Shown: positions 1-7,585 of the stretch, one piece after another | Layout: the number at the start of each line of letters is the position of its first letter | How positions within the stretch are numbered: position 1 is the stretch's first letter | Origin: Flexivirga caeni | Lineage (GTDB): Bacteria > Actinomycetota > Actinomycetes > Actinomycetales > Dermatophilaceae | Length of the DNA: 64,000 bases | Reading direction: 5' to 3' | NCBI RefSeq assembly: GCF_003724155.1 | Contig: NZ_RJJQ01000001.1 | Location: 1 to 64,000 of the forward strand | Notes under the pieces: generated by a model | What the model was told of the DNA's origin: nothing | Seen by the model: only the letters and a program-made list of their open reading frames with translations | Databases searched by the model: none | Program-made: the position numbers and the translations under genes

Positions 1-93
1 ATCACGCCACTGCCCGCCACGCCCACCCGAGGGTGGCAACAACGGTCCGATCCGCTCCCACGCCGCGTCCGTCAACTCACCACGTCCAACCAC
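1..93 (-). CDS. IS5-family transposase, N-terminal 31 residues (partial)
   Basis: Translation from a GTG at position 93 gives a protein beginning MVGRGELTDAAWERIGPLLP, then a Gly/Arg-rich turn ending GGQWRD. This is the conserved opening (DUF4096) of many actinobacterial IS5-group transposases. The reading frame leaves the window intact after 31 codons, so the DDE catalytic domain lies outside. An in-frame TGA sits just upstream, which supports the GTG start. Whether the full-length enzyme is functional cannot be seen. Confidence 0.8.
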   Translation of the reverse strand, partial: MVGRGELTDAAWERIGPLLPPSGGRGGQWRD

Positions 94-141
94 GCCAGCA
101 TCATCGGTAACACCGACTCACATCATTCGCAGGACACGCCC
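1..141 (-). mobile_element. IS5-family insertion sequence, terminal fragment cut by window edge
   Basis: The segment runs from the window edge through the transposase start to a terminal-repeat-like end, which reads GGGCGTGTCCTGCGAA on the minus strand at about 125-140. CTAG at 141-144 would be a typical IS5-group target site. Only this end of the element is inside the window, so completeness and the second inverted repeat cannot be judged. The exact outer base is uncertain by a few nucleotides. The stop of the next gene is only 18 bases away, so the element inserted directly beside that operon. Confidence 0.75.
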
Positions 142-158
142 TAGGCCGCACCTCAGAA

Positions 159-695
159 TCATGCGATTTGATACGCATCGTCGACAAGTTCGGCGACCGT
201 CTCTGGGGAGCCTCCGGAGAGCAGCCATGCGCGCGGGCTCACGGGTTGGTTACCGATCTCCAGGTCCTCACTGATCCTCGCTAGGAACGACTCGATGGCT
301 ACGGGATGCGCGTCGGTCGGGAAGCGAGGAGCGACGATTTCCCAACCGGGCAGGACGTGATCCTTCTCGAACTGGAACCGTGGGAACTTGATTCCCTCGC
401 TGGTAGCTACTGACAGGAGGGTGCGTTGGGCGACACGCTTCCGGATGTGGCTTTCCTCGGCATCGAGTATGCGGGCGACCGTGCCGGTGTCGTAGGCGTC
501 GGCGACGATCCGCGTGAGCGTGTGCAGGGTGAGCGTAGATGCACGCTCTTGTGGCGGCGGCATCTCCACAGCGGGCATCCCGGCCCGTTCTAGGACGACT
601 TCCCGTCCCTTGTCGAAATGTCCGCTACGGCTCGCCGCCGATGATGACGTGTCATCGTTCTCGCCATCTCTGTGGTGTGCTCGTGATGTGCTCAT
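159..695 (-). CDS. MbcA/ParS-like antitoxin-type protein, last gene of a three-gene operon
   Basis: The protein has 178 residues. Its first 45 residues are polar and look disordered. A helix-turn-helix-like stretch with VARILDAEESHIRKRV follows at about 73-88, then KFPRFQF and VLPGWEIV. The C-terminus carries SPRAWLLSGGSPETVAELV. This order (divergent HTH, 'yPrwQF', 'lPGl', 'WLlsGg') matches the Xre-MbcA-ParS toxin-binding antitoxin type from my knowledge of the family. No RES-domain toxin is recognisable beside it. Its ATG overlaps the stop of the upstream gene (ATGA at 692-695), so the two are translationally coupled. The role as antitoxin, adaptor or repressor is inference. Confidence 0.55.
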   Translation of the reverse strand: MSTSRAHHRDGENDDTSSSAASRSGHFDKGREVVLERAGMPAVEMPPPQERASTLTLHTLTRIVADAYDTGTVARILDAEESHIRKRVAQRTLLSVATSEGIKFPRFQFEKDHVLPGWEIVAPRFPTDAHPVAIESFLARISEDLEIGNQPVSPRAWLLSGGSPETVAELVDDAYQIA

Positions 696-1093
696 CCAAG
701 AGCCTCGCCGTCTCTGCTGCCCGTCAGGGTGGCAGCTTCTTGCGGAGTGATCTCCTCGAACACGATCTCCGTCATGGGGTAACCGATTTCGCCGGACAAG
801 CCTTCGTCGTACACCCAGTCACTGCTATCGGGGCCCCACCGATAGCAGTCCATGCTGCCGGACGGCACCCGAATGGTGGACCCAACCGGTTCACCTGCGT
901 CCGCACGGACCTGGTAGTATACGAATCGGACTGCCGCATGGGCCTTTTCGTCTGCGCTGTCCACGCGTGTCGCCCGGTCGGTGCGTGCCCCGGTTGCAGC
1001 CCGGGGCGCCCGCGACGCACGGTCCCGAGGTCGTCCGGTCTGTGCCGCCATACTGCACAGTCTCTCGCGTGGTAACGGCGAAGACCACTCCAT
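692..1093 (-). CDS. Hypothetical protein, middle gene of island operon
   Basis: I do not recognise this 133-residue protein. The first 45 residues are rich in Arg and Ala. The rest is acidic, with aromatic residues (VRFVYYQVRAD, MDCYRWGPDSSDWVYDE), and has the look of a small beta-rich domain. The ATG at 1093 is chosen because a strong purine-rich ribosome site (GGAGGGGAG) lies 7 bases upstream; an internal ATG at 1051 is a weaker alternative. It overlaps the next gene by four bases and follows the 298-residue gene after about 90 bases, so the three probably act together. Confidence 0.5.
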   Translation of the reverse strand: MEWSSPLPRERLCSMAAQTGRPRDRASRAPRAATGARTDRATRVDSADEKAHAAVRFVYYQVRADAGEPVGSTIRVPSGSMDCYRWGPDSSDWVYDEGLSGEIGYPMTEIVFEEITPQEAATLTGSRDGEALG

Positions 1094-1181
1094 CGTCGAA
1101 CTCCCCTCCGCAAGAAACAGCAGTGGGCGTGCGACTTTCAGATAGTCGGACGAGGTGGCCCGACTGAGGCACGCAGCTGGG

Positions 1182-2078
1182 CTACTCGAACTTCACTGTT
1201 GCTGACCCGGTATCGCACCACAAGCATGCCGCGACCCTGGGGCCTCCCGACTCGGGGTACAGCTCCCAGCTGCCATATCCGAGGATTGCGTCGCCGACTG
1301 CATAGCCCAGGAACCGCGGGTTCGATGCGCGCATGACTGCGTTCACCCACCGGCCATCTGGGCCCTTTGCACCACGTGGAGTGTGTAGGTGCACGCTACG
1401 GCCGCCGCTCCCGCTCTTGAATGGTTGGATCAGCGTCGCCTGGCCAAGGACAGCGATCGGGTACTGGTTGGGCGCCGACAATCGGTCCGATAGGCGGGCC
1501 GCGTCCTGTTCCGCGTCGAAGAAGAAGTCCGTCCATGGGATACGTGCCCCGTGGTATGTCGCCTCGAACCGGGCTAAAGCATCGGGGTCATTCTGAAAGT
1601 GTCGCAGCAGACGAGCGATCGCCCGGGCTGCCTGGATCGTGGGATGCAAGGCTGCACCGCCGGAGGACTCGACATCGGTGCGCACCATGCGCCCGTCACC
1701 GTCATCGTCCTCGTCGTCGCCGGGAGCAGCCAGCGACCGCGGGTCCCTCAAGATCAGCACATACGTGTCTGCATCACGTTCGATCTCCTCGCGATGCTCG
1801 GTGACGAGGTCACCGGCGCGTTCATCAAAGTGGTAGCTGCACCCGTCGTCATGGTCATGTTCCTTACGGTTCTTCAACCGGTAGTAAGGAATGACCGGTA
1901 CCGGGCCTGCTGCACTGCGCCGCTGGGTGCCCGGCATGGCGACCACGGGGGCAGTACAGCCTCCGCAGTGCAACGGCTTCTTGAACGGCTGGGGGCTCTC
2001 GTCAATCGCCCCGCGATCGAACAGTCCGTTCTTGGCGTCCCGCGCGCGCGGAATTCCTACCCGTTCCCTCTCAGGCAT
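1182..2078 (-). CDS. Hypothetical protein with CxxC / His-rich N-terminal segment
   Basis: The protein has 298 residues from the ATG at 2078, which is preceded by GGGGAGG. Residues 36-42 read LHCGGCT, and about 40 residues later comes KEHDHDDGCSYHF. This pattern of two Cys followed by His/Cys resembles the zinc-ribbon start of CoiA-like and related defence-associated proteins, but I cannot assign a family. A very acidic linker (DDEDDDGDG) separates it from a C-terminal domain containing RIPWTDFFFDAEQ and ILGYGSWELYP. It is the first gene of the operon that ends in the antitoxin-like protein. The reading frame extends upstream to 2294 without a ribosome site, so that extension is not used. Confidence 0.5.
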   Translation of the reverse strand: MPERERVGIPRARDAKNGLFDRGAIDESPQPFKKPLHCGGCTAPVVAMPGTQRRSAAGPVPVIPYYRLKNRKEHDHDDGCSYHFDERAGDLVTEHREEIERDADTYVLILRDPRSLAAPGDDEDDDGDGRMVRTDVESSGGAALHPTIQAARAIARLLRHFQNDPDALARFEATYHGARIPWTDFFFDAEQDAARLSDRLSAPNQYPIAVLGQATLIQPFKSGSGGRSVHLHTPRGAKGPDGRWVNAVMRASNPRFLGYAVGDAILGYGSWELYPESGGPRVAACLWCDTGSATVKFE

Positions 2079-2333
2079 CACTGGCCTCCCCTGTATCCAG
2101 GCTCGCTGCCCGGCCACGTTAAGCCACAGAGCGGGCACGAGGGGAGGTTCGAGGCCACTGTCGTGGTGTGTCTCGGAGTGCCGGTCTACGGTTCGGGGTC
2201 GATCCGATCTTCGTCCATCTGAAGTTGTGTATGAGCCGCCGGAACATGTGGGCACCCTCCCGGCGGGAGGGTATGCGTATGAGAGAGCGGCCACAGCCGG
2301 GTTGGGACGGATTCGACGAATCCTCCGTCAATC

Positions 2334-2984
2334 GTGCGCGTCTTGGGCGTCGGGCCGGGCGACCTCAAGACTGTGCCCGACTTCGCGCGTGGCAGGGTTG
2401 TGGGCGTCCGCCCGCCGATGCAGGGCGTGCTCGTTATTCCCGCCGCGAAGCCTATCGGCGATGCGACCGAGACGGCCGAGCTGGTCACCGCCGTCCGGGC
2501 AGAGCTTCACGAGCGTGCCAAGTCCCTCGACGATCCGATCGCATTATTTGGTGAACTCGGCTCAGAGATCTACACCGATCGCGAAGCCGACCTGCTCATC
2601 GAGACGACTGACAAGGGCATCTTGAAGGTCACGCCGCGTGTGTCGGGCGACTCGAGCACCGGCGTTCGCAGTGTTGAGACCTTCATGTTTGACATGGTGT
2701 GTCTGATCTCGGCCATCAAGAACGAGCGTGCACCACGAATCTTGGTGCACGACAGCCACCTGTTCGACGCAATCGACGGCCGCCAGGTCGCCTCGTGCTT
2801 GAACATCGGCGCGCGTCTCGCTGAACAGTACGGTTTCCAATACGTCGTCACCCTCAACTCCGACTTCCTTGAGCTGGTGACCGCACAAAGCGACGGAGCG
2901 TTCGACGCTGACCCATACATCATGTCGACGCGCCTCACCGACGCCACGGATGACGGCGGCTTATTCGGGCTCAGGTTCGACTGA
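2334..2984 (+). pseudogene. DUF2326 domain fragment (C-terminal part of an SMC-like ATPase gene)
   Basis: From about 2505 to the stop the translation is a good match, by recall, to the C-terminal DUF2326 domain of large defence-type ATPases of the ABC-three-component kind: ELHERAKSLDDPIALFGE, then STGVRSVETFMFDMVCLISA, then APRILVHDSHLFDAIDGRQV, then FQYVVTLNSDFLE. Such proteins are normally several hundred residues long with an N-terminal Walker A motif and coiled coil. Here the frame is open only back to 2283 and no Walker A is present. The 5' part is therefore missing and the gene is probably a remnant. The start at the GTG 2334 is arbitrary. Confidence 0.6.
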
Positions 2985-2990
2985 CAGGTA

Positions 2991-3005
2991 ACTCGCGAGG
3001 CGAGT
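2991..3005 (+). terminator. Small hairpin after the DUF2326 fragment
   Basis: A perfect inverted repeat ACTCGC-GAG-GCGAGT starts 7 bases after the stop at 2984. No T-tract follows. It lies between convergent genes and could serve as a weak terminator. Confidence 0.3.
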
Positions 3006-3120
3006 CGGTCAATACCCCCTGTGGGCGAGCAGATGGAGCTTGGCTACCGGAACGGGCCGGGTGTGCGGCATCAAGATACGAGAATCCGTTGCCACGTCAG
3101 ACTCCTCGGACGATTCTGAG

Positions 3121-3666
3121 CTACCGGATTGTGCTAGGCGGTTTGACGGTCCCGACAGTTGCGTCGAGGATCTCGTGGGCGTAGCTGGTGATGTCGATGA
3201 TGTCGCTGGCCGGTGTATGTGTTGCATCGTCCATGATGTCGAAGATCTGTGCTTCCATCAGCAGCAGGTCGATCTTGATGATTTGCCCATCTGTCTCGCC
3301 GTCGAGCGGGGAGATGAGCTCTGCCCTCGTCGTGTTGTAGTCCACCGTTCCTTGACCGCGGCTGAGGTGCACTCGACGAAGAGACCCGTCTTTCCGTCGG
3401 CCAGATGTGGACCGGCTGGCGACGGCTTTTGCGTTGACTGTCAGCAGGCGACTGTCGGGTGCGATGACGATGAAGTCTTCCGGGTTCATCCGCGTCGGTA
3501 TCTCCAGGATGTTGGAAACTCCGCCGACCAGGTCGTCTTGGGTGGCGAGGATCTGATATCCGAGGTCTTCCAAAATCTGGAACGCGATGTGCTCGCCGAG
3601 ATTTCCGATGGCGGTGTAGTTTCGAGCGTTTCGCCACGCGAGGATTTTCGGGTGGAGTTCGGGCAT
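3121..3666 (-). CDS. Putative PD-(D/E)XK-like third component of a Kiwa-like operon
   Basis: This 181-residue protein shows NLGEHIAFQILEDLGYQIL at about 22-40, the usual helix with a conserved Glu that opens Mrr/Hjc-like PD-(D/E)XK nucleases. About 25 residues later comes a strand pair with DFIVIAP and LLTVNAKA, where D and NAK sit in the positions of the catalytic D...(E/D)xK. The second acid is replaced by Asn, so catalysis is uncertain. The C-terminal third is acidic. It starts 2 bases after the stop of the KwaB-like gene, so it is clearly in the same operon. The nuclease reading is inference; a structural, inactive fold is possible. Confidence 0.45.
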   Translation of the reverse strand: MPELHPKILAWRNARNYTAIGNLGEHIAFQILEDLGYQILATQDDLVGGVSNILEIPTRMNPEDFIVIAPDSRLLTVNAKAVASRSTSGRRKDGSLRRVHLSRGQGTVDYNTTRAELISPLDGETDGQIIKIDLLLMEAQIFDIMDDATHTPASDIIDITSYAHEILDATVGTVKPPSTIR

Positions 3667-3668
3667 GA

Positions 3669-4568
3669 TCAGCCTGCGGTCGTTCGGGTGCGTTTTGCGC
3701 TGGCGGCGTACTGGGCGTCGGTGAAGTCCCCGGTGAAAAAGTCTTCGTTGAGCAGTTGAAGTAGGTCGCGGGTGTTCTCAGGTTTGAAGTCCAGCTCGTC
3801 GCCTGGCATGAGCCGATCGGGATCGAGCCCGTGCTCGCTCATCTTGGACTTGATTGCGGCCGGGGTGAGGCTCGCGAGGTGTCCGCGACCCAGGATGCTG
3901 TGGACTTTTCGCCGGTACACCGAGTTCGAGCGCACCGCGTCCAGCAGCGCGTCCCGGCTGCTGGTAGTGATGGGTAGTGACACGGTGAGGGTTTCGACCC
4001 ATTCGCCTGCCTTGGCCAGTACCGCGTCCGAGTCGCGGAAGAGCATCTCGAAGGGTTTCTGGTGCAGTGCAAAGACGTCATCACCGGTGATGATCACGTC
4101 GAAGGTGTCCTCGAATGCGAACAGCGGTGTCTCCAGCCTGGTGAGGGCGCCGGTGATCAGGATGGCGAGCACTGATTTCGTCGCGAGCCGAATGGGGTTC
4201 ATCTTTCGGACGAAGACTGTCTTGTCGTCACCGGATCCGATGACGGCGGCGTAACAGGTCAGCGGGCGGCGCAGTTCGTCGTCGCTGGCCAACGGTAGTG
4301 ATGAGCCGGTTTTGAGTTGGCCGATGAGTTCAGTGTCGAGCAGGTCGTCACGGTTGGTGGTGACGTGCGTGGCGTCTTCCTGGTCGGAGTCGGGGTTATA
4401 GGGCACACCGTCGGTGAGCGACGAGGTTACTTCGTCTGCTGTCGAGCGGAGGGCGGACTCGACGTCGGAGCCGATCTGCACTTTTCGTGCATGCACGCGG
4501 CCGCCGATGCCCCAGGCAACGACGAGGGTCAGCGCGCCCGTGGTGTTAATGCTCGACCCTGCTGGCAT
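3669..4568 (-). CDS. KwaB-like DUF4868 protein
   Basis: The protein has 299 residues. After a variable N-terminal third, a beta-rich core (about 103-180) contains CYAAVIGSG, KTVFVRKMNP and LFAFEDTFDVIITGDDVFAL, followed by KPFEMLF. A helical C-terminal half ends in LLQLLNEDFFTGDFTDAQY and a basic tail. This arrangement (a strand with Phe/Asp 'fD.ii..d.vf', 'Fe.lf', and an 'L.d.ff...t...Y' ending) is what I know of the DUF4868 domain of KwaB from the Kiwa anti-phage system. In Kiwa, KwaB partners a small membrane protein, KwaA, and a small membrane protein gene is directly upstream here. GAAGG lies 7 bases before the ATG. Confidence 0.65.
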   Translation of the reverse strand: MPAGSSINTTGALTLVVAWGIGGRVHARKVQIGSDVESALRSTADEVTSSLTDGVPYNPDSDQEDATHVTTNRDDLLDTELIGQLKTGSSLPLASDDELRRPLTCYAAVIGSGDDKTVFVRKMNPIRLATKSVLAILITGALTRLETPLFAFEDTFDVIITGDDVFALHQKPFEMLFRDSDAVLAKAGEWVETLTVSLPITTSSRDALLDAVRSNSVYRRKVHSILGRGHLASLTPAAIKSKMSEHGLDPDRLMPGDELDFKPENTRDLLQLLNEDFFTGDFTDAQYAASAKRTRTTAG

Positions 4569-4594
4569 GCGGAGACCTTCCTACTTGACGCGCC

Positions 4595-5128
4595 TCACGA
4601 TGGCTGTTCGGTGGCCGGGGGCCGTTCGAGAAGAACGTCGTCCCCCATTGCCACGGCTTGCAATGTATCCCCAGGGACGTACCGGTGTCGGGTGACCAGG
4701 TAATACTGCCCGCCCTGATCGTCAACGAGGGCGAGGATGGTCCAGCCGAGACAAAACAGCGTCGGGTTCACCTGGATGATGCCTGTTCGAACGTGCACGA
4801 TCCCGGCGACCACGATGAACAGCGCGTACGCGGCCAGGTCCCCACCGGTGGGCTGGCTGACCGTCAGGAAGGGCAGCAGGTACCCGGCGAGGAACGCCGA
4901 CGCCTCAGTGCCGGCCAGTCGTGCCTCCCGCACCACGTGCACACCAGGAGTCGTGCCGCGATGTAACCGGAGGATCGCACCAGCGGCGATCACTCCGAGA
5001 ACGGCGAGGACCGCGCAGACAGCGCGCAGGGTGGCTCCGTCGAACCGGAGCGCGAGGAGAACAAACAGTGGGGCGTACGCCGATACAAACATCAGCGGCT
5101 TCGTCAAGACACCGGTGCCCGCGTTCAT
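4595..5128 (-). CDS. KwaA-like multi-pass membrane protein
   Basis: This 177-residue protein has hydrophobic segments at about 11-28, 34-54, 75-91 and 97-114, and a weaker one at 120-135. A hydrophilic tail (HRYVPGDTLQAVAMGDDVLLE) follows. Size and topology fit KwaA, the four-helix membrane sensor of Kiwa, and the downstream gene is KwaB-like. The sequence itself is too divergent for me to claim homology. The ATG lies 6 bases after TAGATT on the coding strand and has no Shine-Dalgarno sequence, so the message is probably leaderless. The KwaB-like gene starts 26 bases after the stop. Confidence 0.5.
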   Translation of the reverse strand: MNAGTGVLTKPLMFVSAYAPLFVLLALRFDGATLRAVCAVLAVLGVIAAGAILRLHRGTTPGVHVVREARLAGTEASAFLAGYLLPFLTVSQPTGGDLAAYALFIVVAGIVHVRTGIIQVNPTLFCLGWTILALVDDQGGQYYLVTRHRYVPGDTLQAVAMGDDVLLERPPATEQPS

Positions 5129-5134
5129 GTGTCC

Positions 5135-5140
5135 AATCTA
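5135..5140 (-). promoter_or_regulatory. -10 element of a leaderless promoter for the Kiwa-like operon
   Basis: TAGATT on the minus strand ends 6 bases before the ATG at 5128. That spacing places transcription start at or beside the start codon. No purine-rich ribosome site is present; the bases just upstream on the coding strand read CCTCC. Confidence 0.45.
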
Positions 5141-5342
5141 GGGAGGTCCTGCGACAGTCGCTGATGCTTCGGATTCACCGGACCTACTCCTCGCAGTGCC
5201 GCAAGACGTTCCGCACGCGAACCGTGACCGTCCGGAGCTGCGGGTGCATGACGTCGAGCGTCGCAGTGGCACCATCGGCGTCAGCTGTGCACGCCTGAAG
5301 ACCTAACGTCTGGCGGATTACGGCACGCGTAGAAGCGGCAAG

Positions 5343-6275
5343 GTGGAACAGTGTTGTCCTATGACGCAGGACGAGCCCCAGGGGCTTTCGACGACTGGCG
5401 AGCCGCGTATCACGTCGCTGCCGCTGTCCCAGGCGAGCATCGCAGCGTGTTGGGCGGCCGCCGTAATCCTCCTGGTCGCTGGAATTACGGGCACGTTCTA
5501 CGAGAAATCTGGTGCGCCGTGCGCCACTCTGATTGCCCTCGGCGCTCTGTTGCTGTTGATTGCCCTGATGAAAAGGATTCCACTTCGGTTGGAAGTGGCC
5601 GGCACGAAGATTGATGCGTCCTACCCACCTGATAGGGCCTATAACGCAGGCCGTGAAGGTGGAGTGGTCGAAGGTCTCGAAGCCGCCATCGAAGCGGCCG
5701 AGCTGTCCGCCGCAACCGGCTCGGACGTCGAACAGTTGCTGAGCCATCTCCGGCGCACGCGTGAACTTGAACTGCCACCAGCCTCGACGAACGAAGACCG
5801 TGAGACGCCCAGGCCAGCCCTCAGCGAGGGCACTTCCCCGGCATCAGAAGGGGTCGGATACCGCGGACCGGCCGTGTGCCGCGCCGCAGGCGTCACGTAT
5901 CGCCAACTCGACTACTGGGCACGGACCGGACTTGTAACACCGTCCATCAGGAATGTCGACGGGTCACCGCACAGTCGGCTCTATTCCTTTGAGGACACGG
6001 TCGCCATCGCGGCGACGAAGCGCCTGTTAGACGCTGGAGTGAGCCTGCAACAAATCCGCGGCACGATCGCTTATCTCCGTGAGAAACCGAGCACCCGTTG
6101 GGCCGATGTCACTCTCATGAGCGACGGGCAGTCGGTTTACGAAAGTACGGCCACCGATCAGGCGTTGACCCTCCTGACCACCGGCCGCGCTATGTACGGG
6201 ATCTCGATAGGGCCTCTCAGCGAGGAGATCAGAAGCAAGCTCGGCGAAGTTCCATCGGAGGACGCCAACGGTTGA
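5343..6275 (+). CDS. Membrane-anchored MerR-family regulator (Rv1828/FtsR type)
   Basis: This is a 310-residue fusion. Two membrane helices sit at about 32-50 and 59-77, then a linker with EGLEAAIEAAELSAATG. From 173 a MerR helix-turn-helix begins: YRGPAVCRAAGVTYRQLDYW, then SRLYSFEDTVAIAATKRLLD and GVSLQQIR. The last 60 residues (VTLMSDGQSVYES, LLTTGRAMYGISIGPL) match the C-terminal domain of the actinobacterial Rv1828/FtsR MerR group, by recall. Those proteins are soluble, so the membrane part is unusual; both termini would be cytoplasmic, which suits DNA binding. It is transcribed away from the Kiwa-like operon across a 214-base gap. ATG 5361 is an equally possible start (304 residues). 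Confidence 0.7.
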   Translation: MEQCCPMTQDEPQGLSTTGEPRITSLPLSQASIAACWAAAVILLVAGITGTFYEKSGAPCATLIALGALLLLIALMKRIPLRLEVAGTKIDASYPPDRAYNAGREGGVVEGLEAAIEAAELSAATGSDVEQLLSHLRRTRELELPPASTNEDRETPRPALSEGTSPASEGVGYRGPAVCRAAGVTYRQLDYWARTGLVTPSIRNVDGSPHSRLYSFEDTVAIAATKRLLDAGVSLQQIRGTIAYLREKPSTRWADVTLMSDGQSVYESTATDQALTLLTTGRAMYGISIGPLSEEIRSKLGEVPSEDANG

Positions 6276-6728
6276 CCCGCTACGGATGGCAGCACGCGCA
6301 GCCGATCAGTCGAGCGGTAGGCCCTTTGACTCCTGGGCCAAGCGGGAGACGCTCACTGACATCCAATCGGTGACATGCCCAGGTGCTGTTGAAACTCATC
6401 GGCACACCCTCTCGAAACTCACCTACACAGCCATCTGTGGAGCCATCATGCTCTCGCCGAACGCGCTGCGGCACTCGATCGAGTCAATTGCGCGATGCCT
6501 CAACAGGCCCGGGGTCAATCGGTACTAAACTCTGGGTCGCCTCGATACAGAACTGCCCGTCGCGACCGACAAAGCCGCAGGTCAACGGATTTCGTGAAAC
6601 ACCCACTCTGTGTCGGATGGCAGCGGACGGCCAGCGGGGATGTTCGTGTTCCGCCCTCATCTCCTTCATCGTTGCCTTGCTCGTGGGGCTTCGCGGATGA
6701 TGGTGGCGAACGATTCTGCGACCGTGGG
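6276..6728. other. Degenerate non-coding stretch at the island's right edge
   Basis: Between the MerR fusion and the TIR-like remnant there are only short overlapping frames, with no ribosome site or domain I recognise. The composition is more A+T-rich than the chromosome to the right. It is probably decayed accessory DNA; I see no promoter, RNA gene or repeat that I can support. Confidence 0.4.
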
Positions 6729-6923
6729 TCAGAGCTGTTCGTCGTCGGTGATGTCGAGCCGGGTGCCGAACTCCGTTGAGGACGTCGCCGATGTATGGCG
6801 ACCCTTGTCCGGTCATCGTGATCGCCTCGGGCCACTCGATGGGCTCCAGCCCGATCGTGCGGAGGACGGCGATAAGGCCCTCGACGGAATCCCGCCTCCA
6901 TGCGCGACGACCAATCCGGTCAC
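6729..6923 (-). pseudogene. Frameshifted remnant of a TIR-like nucleotide-binding protein
   Basis: Joining frames on the minus strand gives TGLVVAHGG, then DSVEGLIAVLRTIGLEPIEW, then PEAITMTGQGSPYIGDVLN, then (after a second shift) TRLDITDDEQL and a stop. The order 'vvHG...a...fLr.lGL.PiEW.ea...tG.gsPyigevL' is that of the TIR-like predicted nucleotide-binding domain found in defence proteins. There are at least two frameshifts, at about 6892 and 6775, and the frame ends after roughly 65 residues. The fragment abuts the 3' end of the membrane protein gene at 6920, which suggests the island boundary is here. Confidence 0.5.
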
Positions 6924-7585
6924 CCGCTGCTGCGGATCATCCGCCCCGGCAACCGGGTCGCGGCAGCGACCAGGGCCACGAAGACTGCGGCCGCGAGCGC
7001 TACACAGCAGCTCATCACGGCCACGTGGCCGTACCCGTGCGGACGTGGGTCGAGGAACGGGTAGGGATACCAATCGACGAGCTGACCTCTCAGCAAGGTG
7101 TAGGCGAGATAGGCCAACGGGTACGCAAGCCAGACCAGCGCCCAACGCAGTTCGATCACGCGCTCCGGGAGATCGACCAGCCAGTCGACCACCGTCGCGA
7201 CCGGCACGAAGTAGTGCAGCACGACGTTCGCCCACGGGAGTGGAGTGTTGACGTCGACATTGCTCAGCAGGAGCGCGTAGACGACTCCGGTGATCGAGAT
7301 GTAGACCGTGGCAGCACCGCGCAGCTGATCGAGCCAGCCGGGCGCAGCGCCCCTCAGCCGTATGACGGTGGCCGTCGCGAGGACGACGGCGACGATAACG
7401 TTTGACTGAATCGTGAAGTAGCTGAAGAAGTTTCCCGCAGTAGCCGGCGGTTTCCGGCCCAGCGCAACCACGAGTTGCACCACCACCGTGACTGCGATCA
7501 GACCCGCGACAAGCGACCGGAACACCGCTTGCACGCGGTGCAGGCTGAAGATACCGGGTGCGGATTCGCGTTCGTCGACAGCCAT
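6920..7585 (-). CDS. Pr6Pr-type six-helix membrane protein
   Basis: The protein has 221 residues and about six membrane helices: VAGLIAVTVVVQLVVAL, NVIVAVVLATATVI, ATVYISITGVVYALLL, LHYFVPVATVVDWL, LVWLAYPLAYLAYTLL and VALAAAVFVALVAAAT. The motif FFSYFTIQSN at about 54-63, the HYFVP stretch and the DWYPYPFLDP loop are typical of the Pr6Pr/FAR-17a-AIG1-like family. Its biochemical role is unknown to me. It is the first gene right of the island and is transcribed toward it. The GTPase gene to its right is divergent. Confidence 0.7.
   Translation of the reverse strand: MAVDERESAPGIFSLHRVQAVFRSLVAGLIAVTVVVQLVVALGRKPPATAGNFFSYFTIQSNVIVAVVLATATVIRLRGAAPGWLDQLRGAATVYISITGVVYALLLSNVDVNTPLPWANVVLHYFVPVATVVDWLVDLPERVIELRWALVWLAYPLAYLAYTLLRGQLVDWYPYPFLDPRPHGYGHVAVMSCCVALAAAVFVALVAAATRLPGRMIRSSG

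Noticed and set aside
159-2078. Standard MbcT-MbcA toxin-antitoxin pair
   Set aside because: No protein with the RES toxin motifs is encoded beside the antitoxin-like gene.
5184-5747. 187-codon minus-strand frame in the divergent region
   Set aside because: It overlaps the MerR fusion gene antisense, has no ribosome site and no recognisable domain.
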